From the NCBI GenBank assembly GCA_025992855.1, contig DAJPGB010000001.1:1612001-1676000 (forward strand): 64,000 nt of DNA. Direction: 5' to 3'. The notes beneath the pieces were generated by a model that saw only the letters and a program-made list of their open reading frames with translations, was not told the DNA's origin and searched no databases. Every line of letters begins with the position of its first letter. Positions within the stretch are counted from its first letter, which is position 1. This stretch comes from Coriobacteriaceae bacterium. GTDB lineage: Bacteria > Actinomycetota > Coriobacteriia > Coriobacteriales > Coriobacteriaceae. Positions 7,806 through 17,054 of this stretch are shown here, in pieces. Position numbers and translations under genes: made by a program.

Positions 7806-8534
7806 ATGTCAACCCTTTCCACGCTGGAGGTAAACAGCCTCAAAGGCGCCTTGGAGGCGCTCCTGCTGGTGTCGAGCGATCCGGTGAGCGCCCCCGCGCT
7901 GGCCGGTGCGCTGGATATCGCCCCCGGCGAATGCGCATCGCTGCTCGCCGAGCTCAAAGTTGAGTACGAGGAGGCCAACCGCGGCTTTCAGCTGCGCGAG
8001 GTCGCCGGCGGCTGGCGCCTGTTTACGCATCCTGCCTACCACGACGTGGTCGAGGCCTATGTGCTGAGCTGGGACACGCAAAAGCTGTCGCAGGCGGCGC
8101 TCGAGACCCTGGCCGTCATCGCCTACCACCAGCCCGTCACGCGCGAGGTCGTCAAGGGCATCCGCGGCGTCAACTCCGACGGCGTCATCGCGTCGCTCGT
8201 GGATAAGGGTCTGGTGCGCGAACTCGGCCGCGACCCCGAGCGCGGTCAGGCCATCATCTACGGCACGACCAACGCCTTCTTGGAAAAGTTCGGCCTGCGC
8301 TCCACTCGCGACCTGCCCGATCTGGAGCAGTTTGCCCCCGACGAGCAATCGCGCCAGTTTATCCGAGAGCGTCTGAGCGGCCGCAGCATTCAGTCGACGC
8401 TCGAGGAGCAGGCCGAGGACCTGGACGAAGAGCGTGAGCTGCTCGATTCCGTTATTGATGATGTCGAGGCAGTCGGCAGCGAGGAATCGCTAGCCACCGA
8501 CGACACTGCGGAGGATACGCATGACGAGGACTAA
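7806..8534 (+). CDS. scpB: Segregation and condensation protein B
   Basis: A 242-aa partner of ScpA in the SMC complex. Two winged-helix domains are visible: the first covers about 10-90, and the second contains the hallmark LETLAVIAYHQPVTREVVKGIRGVN-type segment (residues about 99-123). A 60-residue acidic tail is longer than usual. The stop codon lies beyond the upstream candidate ATG of rluB (8521), so the two genes are tightly linked. Confidence 0.95.
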   Translation: MSTLSTLEVNSLKGALEALLLVSSDPVSAPALAGALDIAPGECASLLAELKVEYEEANRGFQLREVAGGWRLFTHPAYHDVVEAYVLSWDTQKLSQAALETLAVIAYHQPVTREVVKGIRGVNSDGVIASLVDKGLVRELGRDPERGQAIIYGTTNAFLEKFGLRSTRDLPDLEQFAPDEQSRQFIRERLSGRSIQSTLEEQAEDLDEERELLDSVIDDVEAVGSEESLATDDTAEDTHDED

Positions 8535-8556
8535 CGAAGTAGGGGAGACGCACGCC

Positions 8557-9486
8557 ATGGGCAACGCAGTACCCGCAACCGACGCCCAGCCCGTCTACCC
8601 GCATACCATGCGCCTGCAGCGCTTTTTGGCGCGCGCGGGCGTGGCGAGCCGCCGCGGGTCGGAGGACCTGATGACCGCCGGCCGCGTGACCGTAAACGGC
8701 GAGGTCGCGACCGAGCTGGGCACCAAGGTCGATGTCGACTGTGACCACATCGAGGTCGACGGCATGCCCGTTAAGCTCGACCAGGGCGCCGTGTACCTGA
8801 TGCTCTACAAGCCGACCGGCTACCTCACCACCATGAGCGACCCGCAGGAGCGTCCCTGTGTGGCGGACCTGGTTCCCCGCGACCGATTTCCGAGCCTGTT
8901 CCCGGTGGGCCGTCTGGACCGCGACACCACGGGCCTTTTGCTCTTTACCACCGACGGCGACCTGTCGCAGGACCTGCTGCACCCCAGCAAGCATGTCTAC
9001 AAGACCTACCAGGCACTCGTTGACGGCGAACTGTCCGACCTCGACCTCACGCCGCTGCGTCGTGGCATCGAGCTCGATGACGGTCTGTGCCAGCCGGCAA
9101 TCTGCCGCGTCATTAACGCACGCGAGGCCGAGGCCGTGGCTCCGCAGGGTGTCAAGCCCGGCACCACCGCCGTGGAGGTCATCATCCGCGAGGGTCGTAA
9201 GAACCAGGTCAAGCGCATGCTGGGCAAGATTCACCATCCCGTGATCCGCCTGCATCGCTGTAACTTTGCCGGCCTGGAGCTCAAGGACGTGGCAAAGGGC
9301 TCGTGGCGAGAGCTCACCGACCGCGAGGTGCAGATCCTCAAGGCCGGCGGCATCCCGCCTAAGCAGGCCAGCTCCAAGCGCGACAGCGGCAAGCCCCAGG
9401 GCACGCCCGCGGCACGCACGCGTCACCACGGCAGCCACGGCTCCGCGCCCAAGCGCAACACCTTCCGCGAGCGCTACACCGGCTAG
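8557..9486 (+). CDS. rluB: 23S rRNA pseudouridine synthase, RluB/RsuA family
   Basis: A 309-aa RNA modification enzyme. An N-terminal S4 RNA-binding domain (MRLQRFLARAGVASRR) precedes the catalytic domain with GRLDRDTTGLLL, whose second Asp (about residue 121) is the expected nucleophile. The C-terminal ~50 residues are basic and disordered. I chose the ATG at 8557 because AGGGGAG lies just upstream; an ATG at 8521 overlapping scpB would add 12 residues. The order scpA-scpB-rluB-cmk is widely conserved and supports RluB rather than RluE/RsuA. Confidence 0.92.
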   Translation: MGNAVPATDAQPVYPHTMRLQRFLARAGVASRRGSEDLMTAGRVTVNGEVATELGTKVDVDCDHIEVDGMPVKLDQGAVYLMLYKPTGYLTTMSDPQERPCVADLVPRDRFPSLFPVGRLDRDTTGLLLFTTDGDLSQDLLHPSKHVYKTYQALVDGELSDLDLTPLRRGIELDDGLCQPAICRVINAREAEAVAPQGVKPGTTAVEVIIREGRKNQVKRMLGKIHHPVIRLHRCNFAGLELKDVAKGSWRELTDREVQILKAGGIPPKQASSKRDSGKPQGTPAARTRHHGSHGSAPKRNTFRERYTG

Positions 9487-9554
9487 GCAGACCGCCAACC
9501 TAAACAGCTCCCGCGTCCCATACCAGCACGTTAATCACCGAAAGGAAGCATTGC

Positions 9555-10241
9555 ATGATCGTCGCCATCGACGGCCCCGCCGGTTCCGGCAAGTCCACTA
9601 TCGCCAAGGAGATCGCCCGCCAGTTGGGCTTTAACAAGCTCGACACGGGCGCTATGTATCGCGCCGTCACCTTCGCCGCGCTCGACCGTGGCATCGACCT
9701 GGACGACGAGGCGGCCATAGACGCCCTCGCCGAGCAGATCGAAATCCGCTTTACCAACGGCACTGGCGAAGACACACGCCTGACCATTGACGGCCAGGAC
9801 GCTTCGGCCGCCATCCGCACCCCGCAGGTGGACGCCAACGTGTCCAAGGTCTCGGCCTACCCGGGCGTGCGCGCGGCCATGCTCATCCATCAGCGCCGCG
9901 CCGCCGAGGACCGCGATATCGTGGCCGAGGGTCGCGACATCGGCACCGTCGTATTCCCCAACGCGCAAGTCAAGGTCTTCCTGACCGCCGACCCGCGCGA
10001 GCGCGCCCGTCGCCGCGTGCTTCAGCGTCACCAGAACGATACGCAGCCGCTCACCACCGAGCAGCTCGAGGCCGAAGTCGACGAGACCCTCGACGCCCTC
10101 AAGCAGCGCGACAAGCTCGACAGCAGCCGCGAGGTCGCGCCGCTCGTTCCCGCCGAGGACGCCGTGCATGTCGACTCCACCGCCCACACCATCGACGAGG
10201 TCGTCCGCATTATCGAGGACCTCATCAACCAAAGGAGGTAG
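9555..10241 (+). CDS. cmk: Cytidylate kinase
   Basis: A 228-aa enzyme that phosphorylates CMP and dCMP to their diphosphates. The P-loop GPAGSGKST is at residues 7-15, followed by KLDTGAMYRAV, the RDIGTVVFPNA segment with the NMP-binding Asp, and the arginine-rich lid (DPRERARRRVLQR). Length and order of motifs are standard. plsC starts 3 bp after the stop behind an AAAGGAGG site. Confidence 0.97.
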   Translation: MIVAIDGPAGSGKSTIAKEIARQLGFNKLDTGAMYRAVTFAALDRGIDLDDEAAIDALAEQIEIRFTNGTGEDTRLTIDGQDASAAIRTPQVDANVSKVSAYPGVRAAMLIHQRRAAEDRDIVAEGRDIGTVVFPNAQVKVFLTADPRERARRRVLQRHQNDTQPLTTEQLEAEVDETLDALKQRDKLDSSREVAPLVPAEDAVHVDSTAHTIDEVVRIIEDLINQRR

Positions 10242-10244
10242 CCC

Positions 10245-10973
10245 ATGCGCCTGTTTAAACAGACGCCCGAGGATTACTACAACGCCCCTTATGCCGAGTT
10301 CCCCGCGCTTATCCGCGGCACCGTCGCCGTAGTCATGGCAATCCTTTGGGCCTTCTCCAAGCTCATGTGGCGCTGGAAGGTCGAGGATGCCGATCTGTTG
10401 TTTGAGCGCCAGGAAGGCCGCGGCAGCGTGGTTATCTGCAACCACACCTCGATGGCTGAGCTCCTGGCTGTAGAGACGGCGCTGTTCTTTGGCGGCCGCC
10501 GCATTCGCCCCATTTTTAAGTCCGAGTTTGCCAAGAGCAAGATCGTGCGCTGGGCCTTTAGCCGCGTGGGCGGTATTCCCGTCGAGCGCGGTACCGCCGA
10601 CATGAAGTGCCTGCGTGCCGCCCAGCATGCGCTGCAGCGCGGCGAAGACGTCTTGATCTTCCCCGAGGGCACGCGCATCCGCTCGCGCGAGATCAAGCCC
10701 GAGGTCCACGGCGGTTTTGCGCTCATCGCCCAGATGGGCAAGGCACCCGTGAACCCGCTCGCCATCTGCGGCTGGTCCGACATCACGCCTGCGGGCAAAA
10801 AGTTCATGCGTCCCAAAAAATGTTGGATCCGCGCCGGCAAGGCCGTCTCGCTTTCCGACGCGCCGGCCGGGCTTAAGCGCACGGAGCGTCTGACCTGGTT
10901 TGAGTCCGAGGCAATGGGCCGAGTCTATAAGATGCGCGACGAGCTGTGCGCCGAGCACCCGGGCAGGTTCTAG
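10245..10973 (+). CDS. plsC: 1-acylglycerol-3-phosphate acyltransferase (PlsC family)
   Basis: A 242-aa membrane-associated acyltransferase that would convert lysophosphatidic acid to phosphatidic acid. An N-terminal hydrophobic segment (about residues 25-42) precedes the acyltransferase blocks: NHTSMAE (about 66-72), GGIPVERG, and FPEGTR (about 140-145). The usual HX4D catalytic motif reads H-TSMA-E here, with Glu in place of Asp, which is unusual for PlsC. The following gene overlaps none of it but starts 2 bp after the stop. The chemistry is likely retained because Glu can serve as the base, but this is inference. Confidence 0.88.
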   Translation: MRLFKQTPEDYYNAPYAEFPALIRGTVAVVMAILWAFSKLMWRWKVEDADLLFERQEGRGSVVICNHTSMAELLAVETALFFGGRRIRPIFKSEFAKSKIVRWAFSRVGGIPVERGTADMKCLRAAQHALQRGEDVLIFPEGTRIRSREIKPEVHGGFALIAQMGKAPVNPLAICGWSDITPAGKKFMRPKKCWIRAGKAVSLSDAPAGLKRTERLTWFESEAMGRVYKMRDELCAEHPGRF

Positions 10974-10975
10974 CC

Positions 10976-11875
10976 ATGGACGAGAACGTTATGGGCACCA
11001 CCGCGACTGCATCCGACCAGGACGGCGCACCCACCATCGAGATCGCGGCCCACGCCGGCACCTGCTACGGCGTGCAGCGCGCGCTCGACATGGCGCTGGC
11101 CGCCGCGCCCCAGGCAGGGGAGAGCGCTCAGGTCCACACCCTGGGGCCGCTCATCCACAACCCCATCGTCGTGCGCGAGCTCGCCGAGGCCGGCATTGGC
11201 TTGGCCGACACCCTGGACGACGCGGCATCGGGCACCGTAATCATCCGCGCCCACGGCGTGGTGCCGCAGGTGATCGATGCGGCTCACGATCGCGGTCTTA
11301 CCGTGGTCGACGCCACCTGCCCCTACGTGAAAAAGGTCCACGTGGCGGCGGAGCGCTTGGTACGCGAGGGCTATCACGTGGTAGTCGTGGGCGAGCCGGG
11401 CCACCCCGAAGTCGAGGGCATCCTGGGCCACGCCGGCGATGATGCGCAAGTCGTAAGCTGTGCCGCTGACGCCGACGAGCTGTCGCTCAAGGGCAAGGTG
11501 GGCCTCGTTGTGCAGACCACCCAAACCGCGCAGAACCTCGCCGAGGTCGTAGCTGCCATCACCCCGCGTGTGCAGGAACTGCGCGTGATCAACACGATCT
11601 GCGCCGCTACGAGCGAGCGCCAGCAGGCCGCCGCCGCACTTGCCAACCGCTGCGACTGCATGGTCGTCGTGGGCGGCAAAAACTCCGGCAACACCCGCCG
11701 TCTGGCGCAGATCTGCGCGGACGCCTGCGAGCGCACGCATCATATCGAGGAGGCAAGCGAGCTCGAGGCCGCGTGGTTTGTCGACGCGCGCCACATCGGT
11801 ATTACCGCCGGCGCTTCCACCCCGCAAGAACACATCGAACGCGCCGTCGCGCGCATCAAGGAGCTTTGCCGCTAA
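10976..11875 (+). CDS. ispH: 4-hydroxy-3-methylbut-2-enyl diphosphate reductase
   Basis: A 299-aa iron-sulfur enzyme making IPP and DMAPP in the last step of the MEP isoprenoid pathway. The three cluster-binding cysteines occur in GTCYGV (about residue 30), DATCPYV (about 115) and NTICAAT (about 208). The substrate-binding His residues in IRAHGV and GEPGHPE and the TQTT-like VVQTTQTA block are present. The start is the ATG at 10976, 2 bp after the plsC stop; the frame is open further upstream but that would overlap plsC. Confidence 0.96.
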   Translation: MDENVMGTTATASDQDGAPTIEIAAHAGTCYGVQRALDMALAAAPQAGESAQVHTLGPLIHNPIVVRELAEAGIGLADTLDDAASGTVIIRAHGVVPQVIDAAHDRGLTVVDATCPYVKKVHVAAERLVREGYHVVVVGEPGHPEVEGILGHAGDDAQVVSCAADADELSLKGKVGLVVQTTQTAQNLAEVVAAITPRVQELRVINTICAATSERQQAAAALANRCDCMVVVGGKNSGNTRRLAQICADACERTHHIEEASELEAAWFVDARHIGITAGASTPQEHIERAVARIKELCR

Positions 11876-11877
11876 TC

Positions 11878-13320
11878 ATGGACCAGACCGTACCCGCATA
11901 CGCCGCCGAGGTGGCCGATTACGGGCGCAGCCGCGACCCCGAGCCGGGTGAGGGCGCGCTCGTAAAGAGCGTGCGTCCCGAATCGCCCGCATGGGATGTG
12001 GGTATCGAGCCGGGCATGCGCGTGCTCACGGTCAACGGCGAGGCACTGACCGACATGATTGTGTGGCTCTGGGAGTCCGATGACGATACCGTCGAGTTGG
12101 AGGTTTTCGACCCGCGCGACGACACCGTCACCCCCGTCGAGCTCGACCGCTTCCCAGGAGAGGACTGGGGCTTGGAGTTCGATGGGCCCATCTTCGACGG
12201 CATGCGCACCTGCGTGAACGCCTGCGTGTTCTGCTTTATGACCATGCTGCCCAAGGGCGGCCGCTCAACGCTCTATATTCGCGACGACGACTACCGCCTG
12301 AGCTTTTTGCAGGGCAACTTCGTCACGCTCACGAACCTCACCGACGAGGACGTGCAAAACGTCATCGACCGCAACATGAGCCCCATGAACGTGTCGGTCC
12401 ACGCCGTGAGCCCCGACGTCCGCCGCCGCATGATGGGACGCAACGCCCAGCGCGGCATGGACGTGCTCGAGGCCATCATGGCCGCCGGCATCGAGATCCA
12501 CGCGCAGATCGTGTTGTGCCCCGGCATGAACGACGGTGAGGAGCTGGAGAAAACGCTGCGTTACTGCGAGGAGCACGAACAAATTACGAGCCTGGGTATC
12601 GTGCCGCTCGGCTTTACCAAGCACCAGAACCGCTTTAGCTGGTCCTACAGCGACAAGCCCGAGCTCGCGCGCGAGACCATTGCCATGATCCGGCCCTTCC
12701 AGGATCGTGCCTACGAGCGCTTTGGCCGCCACACCTTCCAGATGAGCGACGAGTTCTACCTGGACGCCGGCATCGAGCCTCCCGAGGCCGATTTCTACGA
12801 CGGCTACCCGCAGTACTACGACGGCATCGGCATGATCCGCTCGTATCTGGACGAGACGGACGATGTGCTCGCCGCCGATGCCGAGCGCCTGGCCCGCGTT
12901 CGCGAAGCCATTACCGCCCGCGACCAGCGCCTGCTGTGCCTCTCGGGTGCCAGCGCACGCGACACTGTGGCGCGCTTCGTGGAGTCGCCGCGGGGCCTCG
13001 CCGGCACCGTCACGGCTATCAAGAACCGCTACTTTGGCGGCAATGTGGACGTAACCGGCCTCATCGTCGCGAGCGATATCCTGGAGCAGCTGCCGCAAGA
13101 CCTGTCGGGGGTTATGCTCTTTGTGCCTAAGCTCATGTTCAACGCTGACGGCATGACGCTTGACGAGTATCATCGTGACGATTTACTCGCAAGCCTTATC
13201 AGTCGCGGCGCCGAGGTTCATGTGGTGTCGACCATGCCGCATGAGCTGCTCGATACCCTAGAGCACATCCTTAGCATTGTGCCTGCCGACTCTACTAATT
13301 CCGCTGACCCTACCCATTAA
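11878..13320 (+). CDS. PDZ / radical-SAM-like / DUF512 protein
   Basis: A 480-aa protein of the family usually labelled DUF512 (TIGR03279-type). A PDZ-like domain occupies about residues 25-75 (VGIEPGMRVLTVNG), followed by a CX3CX2C cluster CVNACVFC (about 112-119) and DDDYRLSFLQGNFVTLTNL-type sequence characteristic of the family, then the C-terminal DUF512 domain. The cysteine cluster suggests an iron-sulfur cofactor and radical SAM chemistry. The gene commonly sits next to der, as here (10 bp upstream); a role linked to ribosome assembly or RNA is an inference. It starts 2 bp after ispH. Confidence 0.92.
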   Translation: MDQTVPAYAAEVADYGRSRDPEPGEGALVKSVRPESPAWDVGIEPGMRVLTVNGEALTDMIVWLWESDDDTVELEVFDPRDDTVTPVELDRFPGEDWGLEFDGPIFDGMRTCVNACVFCFMTMLPKGGRSTLYIRDDDYRLSFLQGNFVTLTNLTDEDVQNVIDRNMSPMNVSVHAVSPDVRRRMMGRNAQRGMDVLEAIMAAGIEIHAQIVLCPGMNDGEELEKTLRYCEEHEQITSLGIVPLGFTKHQNRFSWSYSDKPELARETIAMIRPFQDRAYERFGRHTFQMSDEFYLDAGIEPPEADFYDGYPQYYDGIGMIRSYLDETDDVLAADAERLARVREAITARDQRLLCLSGASARDTVARFVESPRGLAGTVTAIKNRYFGGNVDVTGLIVASDILEQLPQDLSGVMLFVPKLMFNADGMTLDEYHRDDLLASLISRGAEVHVVSTMPHELLDTLEHILSIVPADSTNSADPTH

Positions 13321-13330
13321 AGGAGAGCAG

Positions 13331-14665
13331 ATGAAACCTATCGTCGCCGTCGTCGGACGCCCCAACGTGGGCAAGTCCACGCTCGTCAACCGCCTGGCCC
13401 AGACCTCGGACGCCATCGTCCACGAGTCCCGCGGTGTCACGCGCGACCGCTCGTATCACACGGCCGATTGGAACGGCCGCGAGTTCACCATCGTCGACAC
13501 GGGCGGTATCGAGCCGCTCAAGAGCGACGACGTCTTTGCCACGTCCATCCGCGACCAGGCGCTCGCCGCCGCCGAGGAAGCCGCCGTCATCCTGTTTGTG
13601 GTCGATGGCCGCACCGGCGTCACCGAGGAGGACGAGTCGGTCGCCCGCATGCTCAAGCGCTGCGACAAGCCGGTCTTTCTGCTGGTGAACAAGCTCGACA
13701 ACCCCGATCGCGAGAACGACAGCATCTGGGAGTTCTATTCCCTCGGCGTCGGCGAGCCCACGCCGCTCTCGGCCCTGCATGGTCATGGCACGGGCGACCT
13801 GCTCGACGATATTGTGGCCCTGCTTCCGGAGGAAGAGGACGACGTCGCCGATGAGTTCCCCGACGCGCTGAACGTCGCCATCATCGGCCGCCCCAACGCC
13901 GGTAAGTCTTCGCTGTTCAACCGCATCCTGGGCGCCGACCGCTCTATCGTGTCCAACATTGCCGGCACCACGCGCGACGCCATCGACACCGTCGTGGAGC
14001 GCAACGGCAAGCACTACCGCATGGTCGACACCGCGGGCATCCGCAAGAAGAGCACCGTGTACGAGAACATCGAGTACTACTCGATGGTCCGCGGCCTGCG
14101 CGCCATCGACCGCGCCGACGTGGCGCTGCTCGTCGTCGACGCCTCCGTGGGCGTTACCGAACAGGACCAGAAGGTCATGGGTCTTGCCATCGAGCGCGGC
14201 TGTGCCATCGTTGTGCTGCTCAACAAGTGGGACCTGCTCGACGATGACCGCAAGCGCGAGGCCTGCATGGAGACCGTCGACCGCCGTCTGGGCGTCATGG
14301 CTCCCTGGGCCCAGTACCTGCGCATCTCAGCCCTGACCGGCCGCAGCGTCGAGAAGATCTGGGCAATGGTAGACGCCGCCGAAAAGACGCGCTCGCAGAA
14401 GATCAGCACCTCGCGCCTCAACACGTTCCTCACCGACCTGCGCGAGTTCGGTCATACCGTGGTGGACGGCAAGCGCCGCCTGCGCATGCACTACGTGACC
14501 CAGACGGGCGTCAACCCGCCGACGTTTACGTTCTTCGTCAACCACAGCGACCTGGTCAACGACACCTACCAGCGCTACGTGGAGAATCGCATGCGCTCGA
14601 CCTTCGACTTTGCCGGCACGCCCATTCGACTCTTCTTTAGGAAGAAGGAGCAAAAGGATGCATAA
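13331..14665 (+). CDS. der: Ribosome biogenesis GTPase Der (EngA)
   Basis: A 444-aa GTPase with two tandem G domains needed for 50S subunit maturation. The first P-loop GRPNVGKST is at residues 8-16, the second GRPNAGKSS near 187-195. NKLD and NKWD base-recognition motifs and DTGG/DTAG switch II motifs are present, followed by the KH-like C-terminal domain. I chose the ATG at 13331 because AGGAGAG precedes it directly. The stop overlaps the plsY start by 8 bp. Confidence 0.97.
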   Translation: MKPIVAVVGRPNVGKSTLVNRLAQTSDAIVHESRGVTRDRSYHTADWNGREFTIVDTGGIEPLKSDDVFATSIRDQALAAAEEAAVILFVVDGRTGVTEEDESVARMLKRCDKPVFLLVNKLDNPDRENDSIWEFYSLGVGEPTPLSALHGHGTGDLLDDIVALLPEEEDDVADEFPDALNVAIIGRPNAGKSSLFNRILGADRSIVSNIAGTTRDAIDTVVERNGKHYRMVDTAGIRKKSTVYENIEYYSMVRGLRAIDRADVALLVVDASVGVTEQDQKVMGLAIERGCAIVVLLNKWDLLDDDRKREACMETVDRRLGVMAPWAQYLRISALTGRSVEKIWAMVDAAEKTRSQKISTSRLNTFLTDLREFGHTVVDGKRRLRMHYVTQTGVNPPTFTFFVNHSDLVNDTYQRYVENRMRSTFDFAGTPIRLFFRKKEQKDA

Positions 14666-15341
14666 TCCGATTCTGCTGACCGCCATCTGCGCCGTGGTCT
14701 CGTTCTTTATCGGGGCGATTCCGTTTGGCCTGATCTTGGGACGCGTGTTCAACCACACCGACATTCGCAAGGCGGGTTCCGGCAACATCGGCACCACCAA
14801 CGCCCTGCGCGTGGCCGGCCCCAAGGTGGCCGCACTCACCCTGCTGCTCGACTGCCTTAAGGGCGCCATCTGTGTCCTTATCGCCCGTCCGCTCATCGCG
14901 GGCGTGGGCTATGGCTTCCCCGTAAGCATCATGGCGCCCGGAGCCCCCGGCGATTGGATGCTCGGCGTCATTTGCCTGGCAGCGGTGTGGGGCCATATCT
15001 TCTCGCCCTACCTCAACTTCCATGGCGGCAAGGGTATCGCGGTTGGTCTGGGCGTCATCCTCGCCTGGTGCTGGCCCATTGGCCTGTCGCTGCTGGGCAT
15101 GTTTATCGTGGCCGTCGCCATCACCAAGATTGTGTCGGTGGGCTCGCTTGCCGCGGCCATCGGTCTTCCCATCGCCGCCTGCGCGGTCTTTCCGTACAGC
15201 AGCCTGGGACTTAAGTTTTGCATGGCGCTAATCGGCATCACCGTGGTGTGGGCCCATCGTGCGAACATCAAAAAGCTCATGACGGGTAAGGAGTCCAAGC
15301 TCTCGTTTACCAAGCGCGTCACCGAGCCCGACGATAAGTAG
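14658..15341 (+). CDS. plsY: Acyl-phosphate:glycerol-3-phosphate acyltransferase
   Basis: A 227-aa polytopic membrane enzyme making lysophosphatidic acid, the substrate of PlsC. Conserved blocks include SGNIGTTNALR near residue 40, the HGGKGIAV motif around residue 119, and an ANIKKLMTGKES C-terminal motif. Five or so hydrophobic segments are visible. Its ATG at 14658 lies inside the der 3' end behind AAAGGA spacing, so translation is probably coupled. gpsA follows 9 bp downstream, joining the genes for the first steps of phospholipid synthesis. Confidence 0.95.
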   Translation: MHNPILLTAICAVVSFFIGAIPFGLILGRVFNHTDIRKAGSGNIGTTNALRVAGPKVAALTLLLDCLKGAICVLIARPLIAGVGYGFPVSIMAPGAPGDWMLGVICLAAVWGHIFSPYLNFHGGKGIAVGLGVILAWCWPIGLSLLGMFIVAVAITKIVSVGSLAAAIGLPIAACAVFPYSSLGLKFCMALIGITVVWAHRANIKKLMTGKESKLSFTKRVTEPDDK

Positions 15342-15350
15342 GAGAGAGTC

Positions 15351-16358
15351 ATGAATGTTGCGCTGATTGGCTCCGGCTCCTGGGGAACCGCCGTCGCCGG
15401 CCTTGCCGCCGCGCGAACCGAGCGCGTGACCATGTGGGCCCATAGCGAGCAGACGGCCGCCGGCATCAATGGCGAGCACTGCAACCCCCGGTATCTGGTG
15501 GATTACGTGCTGCCGGAAAACGTCGTCGCCACGACGGATCTGGCCCAGGCGCTCGACGGCGTCGAGGCCATCATCTTTGCCGTGCCCTCCACGCACCTGC
15601 GCAGCGTATGCCATCAGGCGGCACCTTGTATCGCCACCGACACCCCGGTGCTCTGCCTCACCAAGGGCATTGAGCCCGAGTCCGGCCTGCTCATGAGCGA
15701 GGTCATTGCCAGCGAGATCGGCAACGAGCGGCGTGTGGCGGCCCTCTCGGGCCCCAACCATGCCGAGGAGATTTGCCGCGGTGGGCTCTCTGCCGCCGTC
15801 ATCGCCAGCAAAGATACGCAGGTAGGGGAGACCTTTAAGGAGCTGCTGCTGTCCACGGCCTTCCGCATCTACCTGTCGCAGGATATGACCGGCGTCGAGG
15901 TTTGCGGCGCCATGAAAAACGTCATCGCCATCGTATGCGGCATCTCCGCCGGTTCTGGTGCGGGCGACAACACACTTGCCCTTATCATGACGCGCGGCCT
16001 GGCCGAGATCAGCCGTCTGGTGCACGCCCGCGGCGGTCAAGCTATGACCTGCATGGGTCTTGCCGGCATGGGTGACCTCATTGCCACCTGCACCTCCGAG
16101 CATTCGCGCAACCGCACCTTTGGCTACGAGTTTGCCCACGGCGTCTCGCTCGACGAGTACCAGGCACGTACGCATATGGTGGTCGAGGGCGCCGTCGCGG
16201 CCCGCAGCGTCAGTGAGCTTGCCCGTTCACTGGGCGTAGACATTCCGCTCACCTTTGCCGTGGAGCAAACGCTCTACAACGGTGTTACTTTGGATAGGGC
16301 GCTCGAGATTCTTACCGATCGCGTCCCTTCTCAAGAGTTCTACGGACTTACCGACTAG
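15351..16358 (+). CDS. gpsA: Glycerol-3-phosphate dehydrogenase (NAD(P)+)
   Basis: A 335-aa cytoplasmic dehydrogenase supplying sn-glycerol 3-phosphate for PlsY. The nucleotide-binding motif GSGSWGTA (residues 7-14), the SGPNHAEE block and the catalytic-lysine region CGAMKNV (about 184-190) are present, with a GAGDNT segment and a C-terminal all-helical domain. An AGGAGAG site precedes the ATG by 6 bp. Confidence 0.97.
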   Translation: MNVALIGSGSWGTAVAGLAAARTERVTMWAHSEQTAAGINGEHCNPRYLVDYVLPENVVATTDLAQALDGVEAIIFAVPSTHLRSVCHQAAPCIATDTPVLCLTKGIEPESGLLMSEVIASEIGNERRVAALSGPNHAEEICRGGLSAAVIASKDTQVGETFKELLLSTAFRIYLSQDMTGVEVCGAMKNVIAIVCGISAGSGAGDNTLALIMTRGLAEISRLVHARGGQAMTCMGLAGMGDLIATCTSEHSRNRTFGYEFAHGVSLDEYQARTHMVVEGAVAARSVSELARSLGVDIPLTFAVEQTLYNGVTLDRALEILTDRVPSQEFYGLTD

Positions 16359-16376
16359 TGCAGAAAGGCTACTACC

Positions 16377-17048
16377 ATGGGTTCCATTAAAATCGCTCCG
16401 TCCGTCCTCTCGGCCGACATGGCCAACCTCAAGGGCGAACTCGACAAGATCGCCGGTGCCGACTACGTGCACTTCGACGTAATGGACGGCCACTTTACCG
16501 GCAACCTCACCTTTGGCGTTGACATCCTCAAGGCCGTCAAGCGCTCCACCGACGTGCCGGTCGACGCGCACCTGATGGTGTCGAACCCCGACGAGACGGT
16601 CGATTGGTACGCCGACGCCGGTGCCGACATGATCACCGTGCACTACGAGGCTTCCACGCACCTGCACCGCACGCTCACGCATCTGCAGCAGCGCGGCGTC
16701 AAGGCCGGCGTGGTGCTCAACCCCGCCACCCCCGTGTGCGTGCTCGAGAGCATCATCGACGTCGTCGATATGGTGCTGCTCATGAGTGTGAACCCGGGCT
16801 TTGGCGGCCAGAGCTTTATCCCGGGCACCATCGCAAAGCTTCACGAGCTCAAGGCCATGTGCGAGCGTCACGGCGTTTCGCCCCTCATCGAGGTCGACGG
16901 CGGTATTTCTTCCAAGAACATTGCCGAGGTCGTCAAGGCCGGCGCCAACGTGCTCGTAGCCGGCTCCGCCGTTTTTAAGTCCGAAGATCCCGCCGCCGAG
17001 GTTGCGCTGCTGCAGAAGCTGGGCAATGAGGCCGCACAGGAGGCATAA
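16377..17048 (+). CDS. rpe: Ribulose-phosphate 3-epimerase
   Basis: A 223-aa TIM-barrel enzyme interconverting ribulose 5-phosphate and xylulose 5-phosphate. The family motifs are PSVLSADMANL at the start, HFDVMDGHF with the metal-binding His and catalytic Asp, MSVNPGFGGQSF, and EVDGGI with the second catalytic Asp. Length is standard. It is spaced 18 bp from gpsA. Confidence 0.97.
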   Translation: MGSIKIAPSVLSADMANLKGELDKIAGADYVHFDVMDGHFTGNLTFGVDILKAVKRSTDVPVDAHLMVSNPDETVDWYADAGADMITVHYEASTHLHRTLTHLQQRGVKAGVVLNPATPVCVLESIIDVVDMVLLMSVNPGFGGQSFIPGTIAKLHELKAMCERHGVSPLIEVDGGISSKNIAEVVKAGANVLVAGSAVFKSEDPAAEVALLQKLGNEAAQEA

Positions 17049-17054
17049 ACCCTT

